A DNA stretch of 64,000 nt from Triatoma infestans (taxonomy: Eukaryota; Arthropoda; Insecta; Hemiptera; Reduviidae), in the NCBI GenBank assembly GCA_011037195.1, contig JAAEAF010000108.1, positions 85,000 through 148,999 of the forward strand. Direction: 5' to 3'. The notes beneath the pieces are model-generated. The model was given only the letters and a program-made list of their open reading frames with translations, did no database searches and was not told the origin of the DNA. Made by a program: the position numbers and the translations under genes. Positions 47,430 to 59,479 of the stretch are shown one piece after another; positions within the stretch are counted from its first letter, which is position 1; each line of letters opens with the position of its first letter.

Positions 47430-47639
47430 GGGCGCCCCGGGCAATTGCACGGGTGCACCGCCGGTAGAGCGGACTGGGCATTTCCATTGGGCTGTAGAGC
47501 AATCGGGTGCTGTTCTCTCATGAGAAGAAAGTAGGGTGGGCGTTCATTCAATGTACTACTTACTAATGGAAGTGCACATTTTCAGCGACAATCAAATTTG
47601 ATGTAGGGGGATAAGTTTGCAGGCCTCAAGGGGGTCAAG
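47430..47639. other. GC-rich fragment of unknown origin
   Basis: 'gggcgccccgggcaattgca' and 'cgggtgcaccgccggtagag' stand out from the AT-rich background and resemble the end of a hAT-type element, but no inverted partner or target duplication could be tied to it. Confidence 0.3.
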
Positions 47640-48060
47640 TGAAGGACAGGGGTCAATTGAATTGTTGTTGAAAATGGCGCAATGACGCTGGTAGAATATG
47701 TTGAAGGAGTTCTACAGGCAGTCATAACGATTGCTCTATTTTTTGGGGATAGTTTCATGCTAATGCATGATAACGCCAGACTACACTCAGCTAGTTGCCA
47801 CCCATTTCTTGGAGGAAGTCGGTATAAATGTAATCGATTGGCCTGCACGTTCTCCGTGTATGAATCCTGCAGATCATCTATAGGACATGTTCAAGTGGCG
47901 AGTTAGATCCTTTGATCAGCTCCCGTTACTCTGCAACAGTTCCCCACAGCCCTACAAGAAGAATGGGTTGCCGATTGACAAGAGACCATTCAAGACCTGA
48001 TTGCATCGATACCCGCCTGAATCAGGGCTCTTAATATTGCCCGAGGAGGCAATACCAAGA
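47640..48060 (+). mobile_element. Tc1-like transposase relic
   Basis: Across frames the plus strand reads FMLMHDNARLHSA, then after a shift FLEEVGINVIDWPARSPCMN, PADHL.DMFKWRVRSFDQLP. These are the Tc1 blocks MQDNARPHxA (second Asp), FLxxxGIxxxDWPAxSPDLNPIEHLWD and the following helix. The D of SPDLN is Cys here, and frameshifts and stops are present. Only the C-terminal half remains; inverted ends were not found. Confidence 0.8.
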
Positions 48061-48160
48061 GTTGTAAAATTTCAAAAATTTATCAAAATTTTGTAATAAA
48101 TATTTTTAATTTTTTCGTTCTTTGTCAGTTTTAATTTTTACTTTATCTAATTTTTATTAT

Positions 48161-48855
48161 TTTCTCTAACTTCCAATAAGAGGAAAGATTGCAATCGTGT
48201 CAAATTTTCGATGTCGAATTTTCACGGAAATACACGTTTTGAAGTCCCCTGAGTCCAAAAACAAGTGGTACTTAGAAAATGGTCTGTGTGTTTGTGTGTG
48301 TGTGAATAGCATGACTCAAAAACAAAAAGTCGCAGAATGTTCAAACTTAACATTCTTAACGTACTACCAGGAGACCTGAGAATAAGCTTTTCGTTAAAAT
48401 CGTTCAACCGGAAGTGCCACTTTACTGAATTTTTTTTTTCAGTTTTTTGTGATTTTTTTTAAAACGGCTCCAACGATTTTCTTTAAAATTTATATATCAA
48501 CTAAACATACAAAGAGCTATAACTTTTATTTAAGACATTTATCCGGGAAAATTTATTTAAGTGTACTTTATAGGGACGGTGGGATTAGGTTTTTAATTGC
48601 TATTAGTTGATTACCCAATTCTCTATCTAAACAAAATTAATTAGAAATAAATAGTTTGCTAAAATTACGAGTTTCAAGAAAATTAGTGAACCGGAAGTGC
48701 GCTTTTACTGAACAGTGTTCAGTTTTCGCGATTTCCTCCATAAAACACTGACGAATTTCATTAAATTTGGTATAGAACTTATAAAATTTGTCAATTGTAA
48801 TTTTGTAATCTGCAATAAGAGAAAGTTGTGTGAGTGTTTCAGACCAGATTTTTCT
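48161..48855 (+). repeat. TAAGAGAAAGT-family copy
   Basis: Plus orientation from 'tctaacttccaataagagga' to 'caataagagaaagttgtgtg' and 'agaccagattttt'. It is shorter than the 30 kb copy because part of the middle is missing. Fourth copy of the alternating cluster. Confidence 0.75.
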
Positions 48856-50616
48856 AATTAAACGGGCAAATTTATTTCATTTTAATGAAACACAACAAAA
48901 AATTGAATGTCAAGTGTAACCAGCATAAAATCAATATTTCTGCGTCATATATGTCTAGATGGACATGCAAATAATCTAACTGTTTATATCACGATATGTT
49001 GTAAACAAAAAAGCAAAAATGGTTCCAGGTATAATAATTGTATTTTTACCAAGCCAACTCTGAATGAAAGATAGATTTGTTCAGTTACGACTTGTTCAGA
49101 GAGAATTCCCAACTACTTAAAAAATTTCGCAGCCTGCCTGAGTTAATGGATTCAAGAAACCTAACATACTATAAAGACTCCTCGCATTTAAAGAGAAGGC
49201 TAAAATTATAATTTAACAAATGGATCAAATGGTGTAGCAGGAACGCAAATTATAAAACTTCATTTTATTTGTTACTTATTTTTTGTCAATAAAATAGGTA
49301 TCGTTTTAATTCTTGAACAAAGATGTCTGACAATATGGGCGTCTAATAAAAGACGTCTAGGTATGAAAAAAAATAAAAACAAAAATTTTAATACTTATAC
49401 CCATCTAGAAAAGAAAATTAAAAATACTAAGAATATTGTACTTATATTAACACTATATATAGATTAAGGTAACTGGATTTAAAAAAAGAAATACCTAAAA
49501 ATTAAAATTTAAAATTGAATTTTAACTTTATATTTAAATTAATTATTATTGATAACTCATGAATAAATCGCTATTGTATTGCGGCAATATGTGATTCGAG
49601 TGTTTCGTAAATGCCCTGCGGCAAAGACGTTTTATTCTTTAACCCTCTAAAGTTTTGATGCTTTGAATACTTTTGATGTTTTGAATCGATGGAATGAAAG
49701 TTGTTATAATGGCTGGGATATCAATTAATAGGTTAAGGAGTTTGAAAGTTTGGATTCTTTTATGCGTCACTATGGTTCAAGCACGCGATGAGGGTAACTC
49801 AAGGCTGGTGGGGCAATTTCGGAGCAGCAATGAAATTCTATAGTGTCGCGGACGTACAGTAAAATTGGCAATTCCTTGAATTTCTTTAAGCCCTATTTCA
49901 GGAAACAGTCTAATTAAAAAAATAATGGAAAAAGTTTAAGTTTGGGTACAAAATATTAAAAAATTTTGAATAATCTTTACAAGCATATGCAACTTCAATA
50001 AAAAGCTGCTTTTGAATTGAGAAAAGAATTTCTCCTCTGATGTAGGGAAATTAATTTTTTGGAATAAAAAGTTAAGGATAAAAACTAAGTAATTAACCAT
50101 TGTTCTTGAATTAAGTAGGAGGTACATATAACAAACAAAAAAGACTGAATTAAATAATAATATTTGAACTTTTTCATAAACTAGTAACCACATAAGACCA
50201 ATAAGATTTAAAAATCTGTTTGATTAAATAATTAGATTAGTTATACACAAAGAAATGCTAAAAGTTTTACAAAATATATCTGTGCAAAATACTTGAGATG
50301 CCGTCATTTCTAACAGTATTATTTTAGCATTTTCTTTCATGCCACACGCAACTCTTCTGACAATATTCCCTATACTTGAGCTTGAACTTCTGAATATTAC
50401 TTTTTGTTATTTTTGTTTCATGTACATGAAAAATAAAAATGTATGACAAGTATTAAATATGTAATAGAATGCAATAAATTGTGTAATGATTTCTAACATT
50501 TCCAGAAAGGATCACAATTTTTCTAATATTTATAATACAGTTGTATTTGATTAATACGATAATTTTTATTATACGATCATTTAATGTTTGATTATGTTGA
50601 AATTATAGATATACGT
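48856..50616. other. AT-rich spacer without recognised gene
   Basis: Nothing codes convincingly. The patch 49590-49900 is less AT-rich ('gcacgcgatgagggtaactc', 'ggctggtggggcaatttcgg') and may be an old mobile-element piece, but it shows no domain. Confidence 0.45.
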
Positions 50617-51450
50617 AAAAAAAAATCTGGTGTGAAACATTCACACGACTTTCTCTTACTGCTGTTAATATAATAATTATAATATAAAATAACAAGTTTT
50701 CATTAAACTCAAATTTTACTTATTTGTCCTAACATAAATATAGAGGTGATGGGTATAAGTACCAACCTACTAATGTTGGCAGATAGAGAAGTGATGATTA
50801 TATTAAGACCCAGTAGAGCGCTCTAAAAAACAACTACATATAAAATTTGAAATTAACGTCACGAATTCCGCAAAAATAAAAAATTATTATTTTTGGAAAA
50901 TGTTTCAATCAAAAGTGATACGATCATAACTTTGTAGTTAGTATACCAAGTTTAGAAATCGTTACATACGTTTTCGAGAAAATTCCAAAACCTATTTTGG
51001 AAAATCGCACTTCCGGTTAATCGACCTTCTTCAAATTTGGAATTCTATTAATGCATCAAATGTGTATTAATATTATGCAGGTGGTAAAGCAATATATTAT
51101 AGAAGTAGTACTTGTAGGAAAGCATAACGCTTTCCTTACAGACCCCAAAAAATCAATTTTCCTGGAAAAATGTTTCAAATAAAAAGTGATGTGTCTGTAG
51201 ACAGATGTTATGAGTTTGAAGAAAATGGTTGGAGCCGCTTACGAGAAAATTACGAAAAACTAAAAAAAAAAAAAAATCCTGTTTAAGGATTTTGCTACTT
51301 CGTGTCTGATGCGGTGGTAGTACTTAAACGGAATACCAAATTTGCGGTTCCTACGACTTTTCGTTTGCGCTTCGTGCGACACACACACATACATAAATAC
51401 AGACCTTTCGCTAAAAACATTTTTTCGTATTTCAATTTGGAATTTTTTTT
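50617..51450 (-). repeat. TAAGAGAAAGT-family copy, minus strand
   Basis: Starts 'aaaaaaaaatctggtgtgaa', 'cacacgactttctcttactg' and continues through 'cttccggttaatcgacc', 'gcataacgctttccttacag' and 'cgctaaaaacattttttcg'. The 5' hairpin end is lost; an A-run at about 51262-51276 and T-run at 51447-51456 are inside or near the break. It is the subtype of the copy at 1-568. Confidence 0.7.
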
Positions 51451-51849
51451 TTTTTGCTTTCGACATGACTGCGAAAGTCTGTGAGGCGCGGCCTAGCATA
51501 AATTTTAGGCTGCACTGGCGATTGATGTAGTTCGTTTAGTTGGATATCCAAACAAGACGTGAAAACAATCTCGGACGCGACCTCAGCCATTGGCATGAGA
51601 GCTACCTACATATGGTAGCTGTAGTAATATAGAAAAGCAGAGCATTCTCAACTTTATTGCAGAAATTAGAGAAGTTCATGTATGGGAAGTTTAAAGAAAA
51701 TCGTTGGTGCCTTCTTTTTGTACTCAGAGAAAGTGGCATAAAATAAAATTCATTACGTCCTAAAAGATCTATTGTGGTTCCCTTGGGTATCATTGTTTGT
51801 ATATGGAATATATTCGTCTATAAAGGGTAAAATGATTAAGTATGACTGA

Positions 51850-52648
51850 GCTGAGGGGTAGTGAGCTTGAGATTGTTACTGATTTCGCCAATCACAGTTG
51901 TATATGTCAACTGTTCAACTGCTAGTCCCAGCCAGACAAGTATCATCACAAAGATTCCAAAGAAAAAGAGTCCTGGCTATGACCTAATAATAGCCAATAG
52001 CCTACAACAACTACCTAAAGAAGCATTAATCTTTCTTACAATTATCTAAAACTCAATCTTAAGAACAACTATCTCATTCTTTGAAAATTCTCCACCATAC
52101 ACATGTTACCAAAACTAACAAACCATACATCAGCCTTCTTCTTATCGACCCATCTGCCTCATTTCCATCGCAAGCAAATTTTTCGAACGACTCCTTCTTC
52201 TTCTCGCTCCTATGTGGACTTATGGACTTTGAACTCTATGAAAGCTATACATACATATAGTGAACTTAAACAAAATCCAAACTTTACAATCAAAAATCCT
52301 CCGCCGCATTGTAAACGCTTCCTTTTATGTTAGTAATTTAACTATTCACTGAAATCTAATAATTCCGTTTATATCTGAACTTTCTAAAACTCGTTATAAT
52401 AAATTTCACCAAACCATATTTTCGTTGCCCTAATACTCTGTCAGGAGACTTGTTCTCAACTTCACTTCCCTCCAATCCTCGAATACAGCTGAGGCCCTAC
52501 GACCAAGTGATGGACTAATGGTGATCATCAATGGATGACACCATTCAAGCTTAACAGGTCATTTGTTTCTGCCATATATCTTATTTACTTGTTGTGTTTA
52601 TAAATATTAGCCCAGTTACAAATATTCAATAAAAGTTAGAGAAAAAAA
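51850..52648 (+). mobile_element. Jockey-type non-LTR retrotransposon relic with poly(A)
   Basis: Plus-strand frames read KIPKKKSPGYDLIIANSLQQLPKEA, then SYRPICLISIASKFFERLL, then KILRRIVNASFYVSN, and SKTRYNKFHQTI. These are the reverse-transcriptase start (KKSPGxDxI), the SYRPISLL block and the C-terminal segment of Jockey-clade ORF2. Most of the RT core is deleted. The end 'gttgtgtttataaatatt', 'caaatattcaataaaagtt' and an A-run at 52641-52650 is a normal 3' tail. Confidence 0.8.
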
Positions 52649-53205
52649 AAATGTATTATAATTATTATACACTACAAAATACTATTATAATTATTAGTAC
52701 ACTAGTGTTATTGGTTTCATTATTTTTCAACATTTTTGGTACCCGGAGCAAATCTAGGAATGTCCTCTCCAAAACTAGCTTCTTGCCATTTCCTACCAGA
52801 TTCGGATTAGGCAGATTTATATTAATCTTTGTTCTATGGTCCTCTGCTACCGTTAGATCTCTGTCATATGGCAGCCCACCGCCTATCCTCCATGCTTTTT
52901 TTTGCTTACATAAACAATCCTCAATCCAAAAATAAAAAGAAACAAGCAAAGCTTTGGGGAACACAAAACTATTCAAGTGTCCAAAATATTTCGCTAGAAA
53001 CGAGAGAATTTAAAAACTTACCATTATTCTATTCAAGGTATTCCTAGCAAATCCTATAAACATCAGATAACATAATAACATCCGGCTAATTATACTAAAA
53101 ATATTGCCGTTTGATTTCCGCTGATAAAACTGTGTTTCACATTTCCCAAGAAATGTCTCATTTAATATTGTTTTAATTATAAAATAAAAATTAGATTTTC
53201 AAAGA
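52649..53205. other. Spacer upstream of the OBP gene
   Basis: Less AT-rich between 52735 and 52960. A 103-codon frame on the minus strand (52665-52976) and a 94-codon frame on the plus strand overlap here, neither with a recognised domain. The OBP promoter must lie in the last few hundred bases; no core element is clear. Confidence 0.35.
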
Positions 53206-56200
53206 ATGTTTTCTAGAGTTTTCATGATCACAGTTTTTCTCTGGTTTGGTCAATTAAATCTAGTTTTTGTAAGTAAATTCCTTAGTGTTAAGAATTTATT
53301 ATGTTCATTTCTAAGAGGAATAAATTGTTCTAGCTTCAAAGAACAAAAGCTGCTGAGCAACCTCGTAACAAAACTGCTTCATTTAAAGCAAGTTTTATAG
53401 AATCCTCTAGATATTGTTCCGAAAGACAGGATGTGAATATGGGTAACTAATGGAGTTAATTTTGTTTAATATTAACATACTCAATTTAATAACACTTATC
53501 TTACTAATATTCACTTCTAGACGAAATGTTATGTCTTTTATGTTCTTTGTTCACATAAGTATACAGCATTATTTTGAATATCTATTACATATGTGCATCT
53601 CTTTTCTATATACCCAAAACATTTACTTTTTAAAATTTTGTTTTTCAAAGTAATAATTTTCAATACATTCTTATTTAGCTTATTTGTTTTAATTTAATAA
53701 TTTTCTAGTCAGAATCACTTTTTTTTTAGTCCAAATATTGGCCCTGTTTTCTGAAAAAGAAGTTGATAATCATGCAGGGAAATGTTACTTACATTGCATG
53801 TTACAGAGGTACAGATTGGTAAGCAATTCTTATAGAGAACTTAGATGAATTCAATACTTTCAATTGTGTTATTTATTTATATTAATAATTTGTGGGCAAT
53901 CTTTTAACTATAAAAACAGCAAATCACGTTGAAATTAACGAAATCTAAAAATTTCGGAAAAAGAAAATATAATTTCAGAAAAATATCGATCGGAGATATT
54001 TAGAGAGATTAAACTGGCAATATTAAAACAATTTTTAATGCTTACTGATGAATAATTATTTTTATTTCGAATATTCTGTAACTAGGTTACTGTGTTGAAG
54101 CTTTTACAATACAAGGATTAAATCACTTTTTATTTAGAGTCTCATTTTCTGAAAGAGATTAATGGATTCGGTAAAACTGAGTTAAACAATTCATAGAACA
54201 ACACTGTAGTTCCACAAGCTACTTGAGTTAACAGGATTTTTCTTAACTCTTCAATGCAAATTCCTTTACAATACAATTTTATTTAATTATAAGATAAAGA
54301 GTAACATCTACAATTATGAGCTAAACGATTATAAAATAATATACAGTAAAGAATAGACATGATTCTGAAATAATGTGTCCAAATGAGGATACTTCCTATA
54401 GTTGGATATCTGTAGCATAATTAAGTATCAAAGATTGTGTCCACCATATCGTTATTGACGGTTTTCGAATGATACTTTTTTTTTTTATCTTAAACCATTT
54501 TCTTCATATTCACTTTTACTGGAGGAAGCTGCTTCGTGACAGAATGTGAAGTTATTTTGCCTATAATATATGTTTTGGAGCCTTTGAGCAAGTTCTTTTA
54601 TTTATAAATTAAAATATGTATGTTAACTGCTTTACGGTAAAAACGATAATCGTATGTAGTAATTTTATTTTAATATGATAAGAATAATGTTTTGGAATCA
54701 TTAACTTTTTAGAATAATGTGATAAGAGAATTGTGCCACAAGAGAATTCCACATGGTTCGTTTTGTACTCTATTTATTAGGAAATAAATTCCGTACCTAC
54801 TAATGACTTTTCACAACATGGCAATAGTTCTCTTATAAATTATTGCCCTCATTCAAGAAATCTGATTTTAATGTTTTCTCGGGAGTTGTTTTCTATGAAG
54901 TTCCATTTCAATTTTCCAAGGTTCCACCACCTCTTTAATATTAAGGTGGTAAAAATGTGTACAGCAAGAAAAAAGAAAGTAGCTTGTGATCTAGATTCTT
55001 TAAAAATTCATTTCTTAATTACTGATTTTGTTTGAGGATTTGGCTTAATGCATTATCTTATTAATTTTTGAATATGCTAAAAGATGTGTCTTAAAAACAA
55101 TAAAGAATTGATTGATTAGTTTTTGAATACATTATTGATCATTCATCCTTGAGTAACTGTAATATAATATTATTTTGCAATATAATATTACAAATTATAA
55201 ATTTGGTAAAATTGTAGTAAATTGATTTAACTTCAATTATGCTTTCGATTTCTGTTTTCTTAAAGATATGATTGAATTCATTTTTAATCTTTAGGGCACT
55301 TTTAAAACAAAAATGTTTTTAAAAATTAATAGTGTTTGTTTCAGATGGATAAAGATGGAAATTACCTGAAAGATAGGTTTCAACCATTTATGGAGTACAT
55401 TCCTATTTCTAACTTCCTCAAAGCAATAAAAAATAATCTTAAACATTGTCTAAATATAGGTAATTAAATTTGCTTTATTATTCTAAAAACTATTTAGAAA
55501 TTGGCATATCGTCATTGATTGTTGTATGTATGTTTGAAAAATTGTATGAAAATCGCCACATCTGTCTTCAGTATACATTAATAAGAATGTTTTAATTAAA
55601 AAAATAATAAAGTGTGCCTTGCAAATGTAACTTTAAAAATAAGCTGAATTTTGAAAATAAAGAAAAATAGGAACAAATTAAATTTTGAATTATAAATATA
55701 AAAATAAACAGATTCATCAATGAAAGGAAAAGCCTGGTCAACCGAGACAGCAGTAGTCCCCCAAAAAATTACTGACCTTTTTGTTTACACAACTCCATCA
55801 GGATTAGACACGAGAAAAATGCATATTGTAATTTCTGTAATAATTTATTTATGGTGGTCCCTTCAGTGTACTGTAGAGTAATGCTTATAGTTTTTATTAG
55901 AATAGTTTTTTAATATTTTACGGACCTTCAGTAATCTCTACACGGGGGGCTCTGCTCCCTTACCCTCCGTGAGGCCAAAAAAAGAACCCTTAGCCGGTCA
56001 AACTGGAAAATAAGTGGATCACTATTCTATTTTCGCGCGGTACTGAGGCCACCATTAAGGGAAGTATACCCTAAATTTCTTTCCCTACAATTTTAGTCAT
56101 ATACTTTTTGCCAAAACGTTCAATCAATATAGTAAAAAATGAGTTTGGCGGCACTCCTCCTTAACTTCTCTAGTAGAAAAACGCAGTATAAACGTATAAA

Positions 56201-58711
56201 GCACTCAAACAACTTTATCTTACTGCAGTTTTAAAATTGTAATTGGCACATTTTATAGTTACTACATCGAATTTAATGAAATTCGTCGGTGATTTTATGC
56301 AGAAAATCGAAAAAATTGTTCAGTAAAAACGCTCTAACCGTTTACTAATTTTCTTGAAGTTCGGAATTTTGGCAATCTATTTATTTCTAATTAATTTTGT
56401 TTATATACTAAAATTGTATAATAAACTAAGATAACTTTAGAGGAAAACATACCTCATCCTCCTCCAAGATACTCCTTAAATGAGTTTACCCGGAGAAATG
56501 TTTGAAATAGAAGTTATAGCTCTTTATATGTGTAGTTCATATGCTTAGTTTAAAAAAAATCGTTGGAGCCTTTTAGAGAAAACACCAGAAACCTGAAAAA
56601 TACTTTGCTGCAAAAAAAAGCACTTTTGTTCAACGATTTTCTTTAAACTCGGAAATTCGACAACATTCTCATTAATATTATATAGTTGATAGAATTGTGT
56701 AATAAACTGAAATAGTACCTATTTTAGAGTGCACCATACCCCACCCCATTTCCATAAGTATCCTAAATGAGTTTTCCCGGAGAAATGTTTCAAATAAAAG
56801 TTGTAGCTCTTTGTACGTGTAGTTGATATATACAGTTTAATAGTAATTGTTGGAGCCGTTTTCGAGAAAATTACAGAAAACTGAAAAATCTATTAAGTAA
56901 AATGGTACTTTCAATTGAAGAATTTTGACTGACAACTTACTGTCGGATCCCTTGGTGATACCTAAGCGGAATATCAACTTTGAACTTTATGCGATATTTC
57001 GCTTGAGCTATGCTGTTCACAAACATAGAAAATATATATACACTTACAACCATAGACCATTTTCTAAAAACCACTTTTTACTTTCTCTTTTAAGAGGAAG
57101 TATTGCAATCGTGCTAAATTTTCGATATCGAGTTTTCACCGGAAATATCCGTTTTGAGGTCCCCTGGGTCCAAAAAAGTGGTTTTTAGAAAACAGTCTGT
57201 GAGTGTGTGTGTGTGAATATTTTAGCTCAAAAACGAAAAATCGTAGTAAGATCAAACTTGATATTCCGTTCAGGTATCACCATAGGATCCGAAAGTAGGT
57301 CATCTGACAAATTCCTCAACCAGGAACCACTTTACTAAATGCTTTTTTTCACTTTCTTTGATTTTCTCAAAAATGGCTCTGACAATTGTCTTCAAATTTG
57401 CGATATCAACTGCACAAAGAAAAATCTACAACTTTTATTTAAAAAAATTTCTCTGAGAAAAATCTTTTAAGGGTACTTTTGGGGAAGGGGTGGGGTTAGG
57501 TTTTCCTCTAAAGTGCTATTCAGTTTACAATTCTGCCATCTAAATAATATTAATTAGAATTAATGTGTTGTTGAAATTCCGAGTTTGAACAAATATTCTG
57601 AAAACGGCTCCAAAGATTTTCTTCAAATTAGGAATGTGAACTATACATATCAAGAGCTACAACTTTTATATCTCCAAGTAAAGTCATTTAAGGGGGCTTT
57701 TGGGGCGGTGTGGGGTTATGTTTACAGTTGATATACATTATAACCATAGTTGATTTTACATCCTCCATCCAAACAAATTAATTAGAAACAAATAGATGGG
57801 CAAAATTCCGAATTTCAAGAAAATTAGTAAACCGGAAGTGCGCTTTTACTGAAGTTTTTTCAGTTTTCGCCGAATTTCATTAAATTTGGTACACTAACTA
57901 TAAAATTTGACAATTACAACTTTGAAAACTGGAAGAAGAGAAAGTTGTCTGAGTGTTTCACATCAGATTTTTTTTGTTGAGTTCAGGGGACCTCTAAACA
58001 TGAATTTCCGGTGAAAACTTGATATCGAAAATTTGACACGATTACAATCTTCTTACTAGGAGTAAGAGAAAGTAAAATCCCATTCTCTTACAATATTCCA
58101 ATCCCTTCCCTTTGTGTATTATTCCAAATTTTGTAAAATATTTTCGGTAATTCAGGCTTATTACAGATAGGAAGATAAAAATATTAACCATCGGAACGAC
58201 AAAACTAGAGTAATTAGGTAAAATTTGCTCAAATTTCATTTAATAACCTTATATATTTAGAGTGAAAAACTTGATTTTTGACTGTGGGTTAACAAATAAG
58301 AGGTTGATAGAAAGATCGGACAGCTTAATTTTTATCAAGATTAAATAGCTTTGTGGTGGTTGGTTCCGCAGAGCTGGAAAGCATCAGAGACATTTTCTGT
58401 GGTAGCCTGCTTCATGATGATCACAAAATGAAGCAGGCTACCACGGAAAATGTCTCTGATGATTAAATAGCTTTGTTAAATTTGACGTTTTAATGAACAT
58501 CATAAATGCAAATGTCGATTTTAGACGATGCAGATCCTTGTGAAAAAGCTTATAAATTTATAAAATGCTTCCACAAACGAGGAGAAGTAAAGGTAATACT
58601 TTTTATATTGTGGTCATTGTAATTTCTTTAATACTTCTTTCAATAATTCTTTGTTATTTTTAGGCAAATCCATTTGAGGAAAGTGAAGTTGAAGCTGCAG
58701 AGGGATTTTAA
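53206..58711 (+). CDS. Classic odorant-binding protein (6 exons)
   Basis: A secreted carrier of small hydrophobic ligands, in insects often in sensillum lymph (family knowledge). Exons: 53206-53268, 53334-53442, 53730-53818, 55345-55459, 58525-58592, 58664-58711; phases agree and give 163 aa with AATAAA at 58736-58741. Exon 1 is a signal peptide (MFSRVFMITVFLWFGQLNLVF). Six cysteines at residues 49, 76, 80, 122, 131 and 140 give C-x26-C-x3-C-x41-C-x8-C-x8-C, the classic PBP/GOBP spacing. The segment KCYLHCMLQ holds Cys2-Cys3, and DDADPCEKAYKFIKCF holds Cys5-Cys6. About 27 residues lie between the signal peptide and Cys1, and an acidic tail of 23 residues follows Cys6. Intron 4 is 3.1 kb and holds nested repeats. 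Exon 2 has no ORF of its own in an obvious frame and was found from phase and cysteine spacing. Confidence 0.9.
55855..56037. repeat. Dispersed repeat, copy 2 of 2
   Basis: Partner of 4104-4287: 'ggtcccttcagtg', 'atattttacggaccttcagt', 'gggctctgctccctta', 'cccttagccgg', 'aataagtggatcactattct'. In OBP intron 4. The two copies are diverged and of unknown class. Confidence 0.6.
56190..58078 (-). repeat. TAAGAGAAAGT-family copy interrupted by another copy
   Basis: The minus-strand copy runs from its 3' end at about 56190 ('aagcactcaaacaactttat') to 'ctaaaaaccacttttt' at 57079, then resumes at about 57977 with 'gagttcaggggacctc' and ends with the 5' hairpin 'cttactaggagtaagagaaa' at 58051-58078. 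In uninterrupted copies (for example about 46936-46965) these parts are contiguous. In OBP intron 4. Confidence 0.8.
57079..57976 (+). mobile_element. TAAGAGAAAGT-family copy nested in a second copy
   Basis: A whole plus-strand unit from 'tactttctcttttaagagga' to 'aagagaaagttgtctgag', 'tttcacatcagattttttt'. It sits in the T-run of 'ccactttttt' of the host copy, which defines both element boundaries to within a few T residues. It is about 900 bp and has no ORF for a transposase. Confidence 0.8.
58355..58460. mobile_element. 106-bp hairpin insertion of hammerhead family 1
   Basis: Flanked by perfect 16-bp duplications GATTAAATAGCTTTGT at 58339-58354 and 58461-58476. The right part is the family 1 3' end in plus orientation, from GATGATCACAAAATGAAG to GGAAAATGTCTCTGAT. 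The left part holds its near-perfect reverse complement ('catcagagacattttctgt', 'ggtagcctgcttcat') after a short non-matching lead (58355-58382). It lies in OBP intron 4, 65 bp before exon 5. Confidence 0.85.
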
Positions 58712-58948
58712 TATTATAAAACATATGATATGTTGAATAAAAATCTATTTCTACAATAATTTGGCATTACGTTAACATTTAGTGTTTATTATTTTACTCC
58801 TTATTCTTTAGAGTTTATTACAATATTATGTAGTTAAATATTCAATGCTAGCTGTATAAAACGGTTTAGCATTTGATATTTATAATTTTAATAAACCGTT
58901 GCAATTAAAATTCACAACTTAATCTTTGCAAAATATAGAATATCACAT

Positions 58949-59479
58949 TTACTGGCCAGGGGCAGAGAGTGACTTATCCATAAATTTCTTTTTAGCAAAA
59001 CAGAGCCACCATTTGGAAGGCTTTCCATCTTCACCATAAACTTTGTCACAAATACGTACACCTGTTTCTTGCCTAATTTGTTGTAAATATTGTCTCATAA
59101 GATCAGCTTCAGTTGATGTAGCAGGTTTTGCATATACTGAATTAAGAGGAAACCCCGGTTCACCAGGAATATCAAACTTTGATATTGCCAAAGTATACAT
59201 TTCCTTCAAGCCATCACTTTTCGATATACATTTTTGTAATTTTTTCAAGCATTCTGTAATATACAGTATTATGTAGATTAACACTCGATCAGCTTCACTT
59301 TTAATTTCATATGTTCTAAAGAATACATTAGCCTTAAAATAGTAAATAGCTTCATCGATAATATCCATATCTTTATCTGTAGTGGGAGCGGGACCTCTGT
59401 ATTGCGTCCTCAGTGGAAGAATGGCCATATTTCCTACTTGCTGACTGTAATCCAAAAATGAAGAATGGTAGGCTGGCAT
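58949..59479 (-). CDS. ARPC3: Arp2/3 complex subunit 3 (ARPC3, p21-Arc)
   Basis: Subunit of the seven-protein Arp2/3 complex that nucleates branched actin in the cytoplasm (family knowledge). One exon of 176 codons plus stop; human ARPC3 is 178 aa. Hallmark segments: [87 protein letters not shown] and the C-terminal SLSAPGQ. The start is the ATG at 59477-59479, which gives the conserved MPAYHS start; a likely intron acceptor (TTATAG) lies 11 bp upstream in the 5' UTR. The gene ends tail to tail with the OBP gene, 237 bp apart. Confidence 0.97.
   Translation of the reverse strand: MPAYHSSFLDYSQQVGNMAILPLRTQYRGPAPTTDKDMDIIDEAIYYFKANVFFRTYEIKSEADRVLIYIILYITECLKKLQKCISKSDGLKEMYTLAISKFDIPGEPGFPLNSVYAKPATSTEADLMRQYLQQIRQETGVRICDKVYGEDGKPSKWWLCFAKKKFMDKSLSAPGQ

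Noticed and set aside
42779..47480. A 4.7-kb hAT element with ends CAGGGCTGG... (42779) and the GC-rich patch near 47430-47475
   Set aside because: The two ends match only loosely as inverted repeats, no 8-bp duplication was seen, and the interior is other repeats.
52665..52976. 103-codon minus-strand ORF upstream of the OBP gene
   Set aside because: It overlaps an equally long plus-strand ORF, and neither shows a domain; kept only as unassigned sequence.
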